Assembly (NCBI GenBank): GCA_002383665.1
Contig: DFZI01000066.1
Span: 12,104 to 30,645, forward strand
Direction: 5' to 3'
From: Dehalococcoidia bacterium UBA4060
GTDB lineage: Bacteria > Chloroflexota > Dehalococcoidia > GIF9 > UBA5629
Length of the DNA: 18,542 nt
Shown here one piece after another: positions 14,838 to 18,542 of the stretch. Position 1 is the stretch's first letter, and every line of letters starts with the position of its first letter. A model generated the notes under the pieces. That model did no database searches. It saw only the letters and a program-made list of their open reading frames with translations, and was not told the origin of the DNA. The position numbers were made by a program, and so were the translations under genes.

Positions 14838-15605
14838 ATGGCATCGCGTTCCTACCAGATAGACGCCATCATCATCAAACGGCACAAGTTCGCCGAAGCT
14901 GACCGGCTGCTCACACTCTTCACCGCCGACTACGGCAAGGTGAGGGCGATTGCCAAAGGTGCCCTGCGGCCCGGCAGCAAGCTTGGAGGCAACGTGGAGC
15001 TGCTCACCTATAGCCGCCTTATGCTGGCCCGCGGCCGCAACCTGGATATCGTCACCCAGGCCCAGGCTATCGATACCTTCCTTCCTCTGCGCGAAAGCCT
15101 CGAGCTGATGTCATGCGGATTCTACCTCTCGGAGCTGGTGGACACCTTCACCGAGGACGGCGTGGAAGACCGTGAGCTATTTGAGCTTCTTCTCAACACA
15201 CTGCAGGAGCTGGCATCGTCAGAGAACGGCGAGCGCATTGTACGCTATTTCGAGCTGAGGATTCTGGACCGTGAGGGCTACCGCCCCCAGCTCCAGAGGT
15301 GCGCCAACTGCAACCATGAGCTGCTTCCGGAGGCGAACTACTTCAGCCCCGCCCAGGGCGGAGTCTTATGCCGCTCCTGCGGCGACCTCGATATGGCCGC
15401 ACGTGCCATCTCAGTCAACGCCCTCAAGGTGCTGCGCTTCTGGCTCAACAACGACTTCGCCAGCGCCAGCCGTGTCAGGATCAACCCCGATCTGGCCCGC
15501 GAGCTGAAAATCCTCATGCGCGACAACATCAAATACATCCTGGAAAAGCAGTTGAAGTCCATCGATTGGATGGACAGGTTGGCCAGCGGCGATCTACTCA
15601 GGTAG
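14838..15605 (+). CDS. recO: DNA repair protein RecO
   Basis: RecO anneals single strands and recruits RecR to SSB-coated DNA. The 255-residue protein has the N-terminal OB fold opening QIDAIIIKRHKFAEADRLLT (7-26) with the KVRAIAKGALRP block (34-45), a helical middle, and a C4 zinc site made by C155, C158, C178 and C181. The ATG at 14838 lacks a close ribosome-binding site: AGGAG at 14816-14820 is 17 bases away and inside recR. Translation is therefore probably coupled to recR, whose stop is 11 bases upstream. recO is more often placed near era than recR, so its place here completes a RecOR pair within one operon. It ends one base from the convergent uspA-like gene. Confidence 0.93.
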   Translation: MASRSYQIDAIIIKRHKFAEADRLLTLFTADYGKVRAIAKGALRPGSKLGGNVELLTYSRLMLARGRNLDIVTQAQAIDTFLPLRESLELMSCGFYLSELVDTFTEDGVEDRELFELLLNTLQELASSENGERIVRYFELRILDREGYRPQLQRCANCNHELLPEANYFSPAQGGVLCRSCGDLDMAARAISVNALKVLRFWLNNDFASASRVRINPDLARELKILMRDNIKYILEKQLKSIDWMDRLASGDLLR

Positions 15606-15606
15606 T

Positions 15607-16551
15607 TCACACTTTGCTGCCAATGTAGCTTTGCCAGATATCATCAAGGAGATTTTGAGGAGGATGTAGTGGTGTCGAAGATGCCGGACGCACAAGTAGA
15701 ATAGGCAATGATATTTCCTCAACAATTCTATTGGCGACACTGCCATATACTCTTCGATTGACACCGGTTTGTCCCTGGGTAGCAACCGCTATCAAATCAA
15801 TATCCTCTTCTTTGGATACTTGCATGATTGTTTTTACAACTTCCCCGCTTTGAGCTTTTACAATTCTGGAACTTGCCTTGATCCGATTTTTCTTCAGCTC
15901 ATCTAACTTTTCCGCTAAATAGGTTGTTGCCATTTTCTCCTTCTCTTCCCAGATATCATCGCGGTATTTCTTCCATGTCGGATTGATCGGTTTCAATCCA
16001 TATGATGGCACGATGGGTGGTTCACAAACATGGAGAAGCAGGATCTCTTTATCTGTTTTCTTAACTAACTCTACAGCATACGGTAAAGTAGCTTCTGAGA
16101 AAGGGGAGCCATCAACAGGAACTAATATCCTGTTAAATCCTCCTGAAATTGCAGGGGATGTCGGTTTTATTAACAGAACCGGGATTTCAGTGCCATAGAG
16201 AACTTTCTGAGTTACACTCCCAAACATCCATTTTTTAGCTTTTGAATAACCGTGAGTTGCCATCACAATCAAGTCAACCTTGTTACTATTGGCATACTGC
16301 ACTATTTCTTTGGCCACGTCTCCATAACTCGTAGCGGAAATAGTTTTTATTCCCTCTGCATTGAGCTCTTCAGCAGTGACTTCCAGATAAGATGTGAACA
16401 GGCGATCCCGTCTTTCCGTAAAAATGGTCAAGCTGACGGCAAAAAGAACCAGCTTGCTTTTTTTAAGTTTTGCGATGCTTTTAGCATATGGGAGAGCCTT
16501 CTCTGATAGTTCAGAGCCATTCAAAGGAACAAGTATGTTTTTAAAAGCCAT
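15607..16551 (-). CDS. Universal stress protein, tandem UspA domains
   Basis: A 314-residue protein built from two UspA domains, at about residues 2-130 (MAFKNILVPLNGSELSEKAL) and 140-290 (NRILVPVDGSPFSEATLPYA). Both domains keep the nucleotide-binding loop in the form A-x2-G-x9-G-S (ATHGYSKAKKWMFGS and ATQGQTGVNRRVYGS); the first glycine of the classical G-x2-G-x9-G motif is alanine in each. The second domain is followed by a 20-residue tail. An upstream GTG (16557) would touch the GGAGG site directly, so ATG at 16551, seven bases from GGAGG, is the start. The gene is AT-richer than the neighbouring recombination genes and ends 1 base from recO. It probably binds ATP and acts in stress or energy limitation; the specific partner is unknown. 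Confidence 0.92.
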   Translation of the reverse strand: MAFKNILVPLNGSELSEKALPYAKSIAKLKKSKLVLFAVSLTIFTERRDRLFTSYLEVTAEELNAEGIKTISATSYGDVAKEIVQYANSNKVDLIVMATHGYSKAKKWMFGSVTQKVLYGTEIPVLLIKPTSPAISGGFNRILVPVDGSPFSEATLPYAVELVKKTDKEILLLHVCEPPIVPSYGLKPINPTWKKYRDDIWEEKEKMATTYLAEKLDELKKNRIKASSRIVKAQSGEVVKTIMQVSKEEDIDLIAVATQGQTGVNRRVYGSVANRIVEEISLPILLVRPASSTPLHPPQNLLDDIWQSYIGSKV

Positions 16552-16709
16552 AGCCACACCTCCATTGATATTTTAATATAACCAGGATGATATTGCTTAA
16601 TGACCTGCCCCCGCTACTGAGATGCTACCCTGTGGCAGCCTCACATTTAGCCGGATTATTAAGTCCTAAACTTCTTTCCTTTTAATCCGTTTCTATTAAT
16701 AAAATCACC

Positions 16710-16730
16710 GTTAGGAGCACGTGCTCTAAC
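16710..16730. repeat. 21-bp inverted repeat centred on CACGTG
   Basis: GTTAG(G)AGCAC and GTGCTCTAAC form a 10-bp inverted repeat with a single extra G in the left arm and no loop. A loop-free palindrome suits a dimeric protein-binding site more than an RNA hairpin. It lies about 160 bases upstream of the uspA-like start on the minus strand. Confidence 0.4.
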
Positions 16731-16814
16731 CTGCTCGCGGTTTTCAGACAGACGGCTCCGTAACCGTGTACTTATTTTGGGCAGGCTTTAGCGGACAAAC
16801 AGGATAAATAAAGT

Positions 16815-16836
16815 GGCTAACGATTTTAGCCGTTAG
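16815..16836. promoter_or_regulatory. Two mutually exclusive hairpins
   Basis: GGCTAA (16815-16820) can pair with TTAGCC (16826-16831), while CTAACG (16817-16822) can pair with CGTTAG (16831-16836). The two stems share bases and cannot coexist, the layout of a switchable RNA or a compound operator. No T-run follows, and the downstream frame is not a recognised gene, so function is open. Confidence 0.3.
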
Positions 16837-16894
16837 TCTTAGGACAATTTTACGATAGGAAATCATATAGATATCCGATTTGTTCGAGCAATAA

Positions 16895-17217
16895 AGGAGA
16901 GATAATTATTTACATCGACCTGGCAAAAGCCGGCACCACCCTTTACGGGATTTACCAATTGAAGAAACAAAATTGACTGTGTCTGAATTTTTTCTCCGCT
17001 CGCTTTCCAGAATACAGCCTTTCATATGGCCTTCTGCTGTACTGCTGAAAAACATGCACGGAAAATAGCAAAGGAGTTTGCAGATGGTAAAGCAACCAAA
17101 GAGACTTATCAACAAATCAGATCGTTAAAGCAGTTTGAAGCTTTAGTATCAAGTCTCAATGGGCACGAGGTGAAAAAGGCCACAATCTTACCTTATCACC
17201 AGAGGATGTCACAATAA
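16895..17217 (+). pseudogene. Broken small hypothetical gene
   Basis: Two adjacent plus-strand frames look coding and appear joined by a one-base slip near 17010-17025. The first is open from 16895 to 17069 just after AAAGGAGAG and includes IEETKLTVSEFFLRSL. The second is open from 16987 and runs to TAA at 17215-17217; it includes MAFCC, then ARKIAKEFADGKATKETYQQ (ATG at 17026). Neither has a good start codon with a ribosome-binding site. The second half has helix-like, charged composition. I do not recognise the family; the FADGxAT-x-E pattern recalls some hypothetical proteins of planctomycetes, but I cannot verify that. It could be a decayed gene, or the 17026-17217 frame alone could be a real 63-residue protein. 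Confidence 0.3.
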
Positions 17218-17260
17218 CGATATTCCGGGTGACTGCTTATCGACCCTGCGCTAAAACTGA

Positions 17261-17266
17261 TACAAT
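17261..17266 (+). promoter_or_regulatory. -10 element of the kinase gene, implying a leaderless message
   Basis: TACAAT at 17261-17266 lies 8 bases before the ATG at 17275, so transcription would begin about 2 nt before the start codon. The -35 is weak (TTATCG at 17237-17242, 18-base spacer). No ribosome-binding site precedes the ATG. The layout closely matches that of dnaX. Confidence 0.45.
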
Positions 17267-17274
17267 AACCTGCT

Positions 17275-18542
17275 ATGTTGTCCGCTCTGCCTCCCTATGT
17301 GCAGGCACTGCTCAGGCCGGAAGCTTACCCCCACAGGCCTGCTGCGGTTGAACTGCTGCAAACCCAGATGTCCTTCATTTTTATCGCCGGTGATTATACC
17401 TACAAGACCAAGAAGCCGGTCAATCTCGGCTACCTCGACTACACCACGCTGGAACAGCGCGAGAGATTCTGCCGGCAGGAGCTGGAGCTCAACCGCCGCC
17501 TCAGTCCGGGCGCCTACCTCGCCGTCGTGCCCATCAGCGAGATGGATGGCGGCTTTCAACTGGGGGGCACCGACAATATCATCGAATACGCGGTCTGGAT
17601 GAAAACTCTTCCCCGCGATCGCATGATGGACGTACTGCTGCCTGCCGATGGGGTGACGCCGGATATGCTCAAGCAGGTGGCACTTAAGTTGGCCGACTTC
17701 CACAGCCATGCCGCCACCACCGGAGAGATCAGCCGCTTCGGCAGCCCCGAGGCCATCATGACCAACGCCAGGGAGAACTTCGACCAGACCGAGAAATATG
17801 TCGGCAGTATCATCCCCCCGCGGGTTTACACACTTATTAAAGAGCAGAGCTGGCGGTTTATCGAGGAGAATAAAGAACTCTTCCGCCAGCGGGCTGCCAC
17901 GGGTAGGGTGAGGGACTGCCATGGAGATCTGCATGCCCAGCATGTTTGCTTCGACGCAGATGATATTTATATCTACGATTGCATCGAGTTTAATGACCGC
18001 TTCCGCTACTGCGATGTGGCCTCCGAGATCTCCTTCCTGGCCATGGACATCGACCGCTACGGCAGGGCTGATCTGTCCAGAACCTTCGTCGAGGCCTATA
18101 TAGAAGCCAGCAGCGATAGAGGCGTGGGGCAGCTTCTCGATTACTACAAATGTTACCTTGCCTACGTGAGAGGGAAGGTGGCCTGCTTCAAGTATGATGA
18201 CCCCTACCTGAAGGATAAGGAATCCCTGCGCAATGAGGCCCGACTCTACTTCAACCTGGCCTGCAAGTATGCCAATAGAACGCCTTGCCTGATCATAGTC
18301 ACCGGTCTGATTGGGACAGGCAAAACAACTGTAGCCGGTAAAATCGGCCGCGCCCTTGATTATGATATACTATCCTCCGACGTCATCCGCAAACAAATGG
18401 CGGGCAGGCCGCTGACCGAGCGCCACTACGACAAATTCGACACCGGCCTGTATAGTGCTGAGTCAACGCAGAAAACCTACCAGGAACTGTTCAGGCGGGG
18501 CAGCGAGAGGTTAAAGCGCGGAAAATCTGTTATAATGGATGC
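17275..18542 (+). CDS. APH-like kinase / P-loop (AAA_33) kinase fusion, 3' end cut by window
   Basis: The frame is open from ATG 17275 to the window end (422 complete codons), so the C-terminus is missing. Residues about 25-320 are an aminoglycoside-phosphotransferase/choline-kinase-like domain of the COG2187 type. Its catalytic loop is CHGDLHAQHV with D218 as the likely base, and the metal-binding aspartate is D235 in IYDCIEF. From about residue 338 a second domain begins with Walker A GLIGTGKTT (344-352) and LSSDVIRKQ, as in COG0645/zeta-toxin-like P-loop kinases. Fused proteins of this type are usually about 500-530 residues, so roughly 100 are missing. They are usually named only by domain, with unknown substrate. 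It is transcribed alone, apparently leaderless. Domain calls are secure; the function is not known. Confidence 0.88.
   Translation, partial: MLSALPPYVQALLRPEAYPHRPAAVELLQTQMSFIFIAGDYTYKTKKPVNLGYLDYTTLEQRERFCRQELELNRRLSPGAYLAVVPISEMDGGFQLGGTDNIIEYAVWMKTLPRDRMMDVLLPADGVTPDMLKQVALKLADFHSHAATTGEISRFGSPEAIMTNARENFDQTEKYVGSIIPPRVYTLIKEQSWRFIEENKELFRQRAATGRVRDCHGDLHAQHVCFDADDIYIYDCIEFNDRFRYCDVASEISFLAMDIDRYGRADLSRTFVEAYIEASSDRGVGQLLDYYKCYLAYVRGKVACFKYDDPYLKDKESLRNEARLYFNLACKYANRTPCLIIVTGLIGTGKTTVAGKIGRALDYDILSSDVIRKQMAGRPLTERHYDKFDTGLYSAESTQKTYQELFRRGSERLKRGKSVIMD

Larger units (their letters stand above)
16552..17274. other. AT-rich gene-poor gap with structured repeats
   Basis: These 720 bases between the uspA-like gene and the kinase gene hold no intact gene that I recognise. 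Contents, left to right: the uspA leader; a palindromic repeat at 16710-16730; a small nested stem around CGGTT (16738-16743) and ACGGCTCCGT (about 16752-16761); a pair of mutually exclusive hairpins at 16815-16836; a strong ribosome-binding-like AAAGGAGAG at 16893-16901; a broken small frame to 17217; then the -10 element of the kinase gene. Base composition is clearly lower in GC than in the dnaX-recO block. Confidence 0.6.

Noticed and set aside
16552..16557. GTG at 16557 as start of the Usp gene
   Set aside because: GGAGGT directly abuts it with no spacing; the ATG at 16551 is correctly placed.
16906..17115. Minus-strand 69-residue frame rich in Cys and Phe
   Set aside because: No ribosome-binding site or recognisable family; it overlaps a more coding-like plus-strand frame.
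17251..17943. 230-residue minus-strand frame opposite the kinase gene
   Set aside because: The plus strand here encodes conserved APH catalytic motifs; the minus frame has no recognisable family.
1..18542. CRISPR array, tRNA, rRNA or insertion sequence
   Set aside because: No regularly spaced direct repeats, no cloverleaf or rRNA-like sequence noticed, and no transposase frame or terminal inverted repeats with target duplication.

Overview
The window carries an ordinary bacterial housekeeping block with a few accessory genes. The gene content and order (a PimA-like glycosyltransferase, a CDP-alcohol phosphatidyltransferase and purA facing rpsO-pnp-dapB-asd-dapA, then dnaX-ybaB-recR-recO) are what I remember from Dehalococcoidia (Chloroflexota). 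That is a memory-based inference, not a search result. Frequent TTG and GTG starts, strong Shine-Dalgarno sites inside operons and some apparently leaderless promoters fit a Gram-positive-like, non-proteobacterial organism.

Layout. Positions 1-2833 (+): the 3' end of a GT4 glycosyltransferase abuts a phosphatidylinositol-phosphate-synthase-type lipid enzyme, followed by purA behind its own near-consensus promoter. Positions 2878-8152 (-): a compact operon reads rpsO, pnp, dapB, asd, dapA, with two of its junctions overlapping. Positions 8205-8458 (-): the rpsO upstream region holds what looks like a decayed hicBA antitoxin/toxin pair, and the rpsO promoter sits at the end of this relic. Positions 8464-8898 (+): a GNAT acetyltransferase. 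Positions 9053-12002 (-): a three-gene ABC uptake system of the TrpXYZ/COG2984 type (lipoprotein, permease, ATPase) with no assigned ligand. Positions 12215-15605 (+): dnaX-ybaB-recR-recO, tightly packed and translationally coupled. Positions 15607-16551 (-): a tandem-domain universal stress protein ending one base from recO. Positions 16552-17274: an AT-rich gene-poor stretch with inverted repeats, alternative hairpins and a probable broken small gene. Positions 17275-18542 (+): the start of an APH-like kinase fused to a P-loop kinase, cut by the window end.

How the genes work together. asd, dapB and dapA perform consecutive steps from aspartyl phosphate to tetrahydrodipicolinate (lysine/diaminopimelate route). 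Their position behind rpsO-pnp resembles a shortened version of the rpsO-pnpA ... asd-dapG-dapA region of Bacillus. DnaX loads the replication clamp, while RecR and RecO mediate RecA loading; this grouping is widespread. The first two genes probably act on the same inositol- or glycerol-type phospholipid.

I do not see a clearly new multi-gene system. The items most worth checking are the relic hicBA pair whose stop codon forms part of the rpsO extended -10, the leaderless promoter arrangement in front of dnaX and the terminal kinase gene, the 32-bp inverted repeat in the ABC/dnaX divergent region, and the structured gap at 16.6-17.2 kb.
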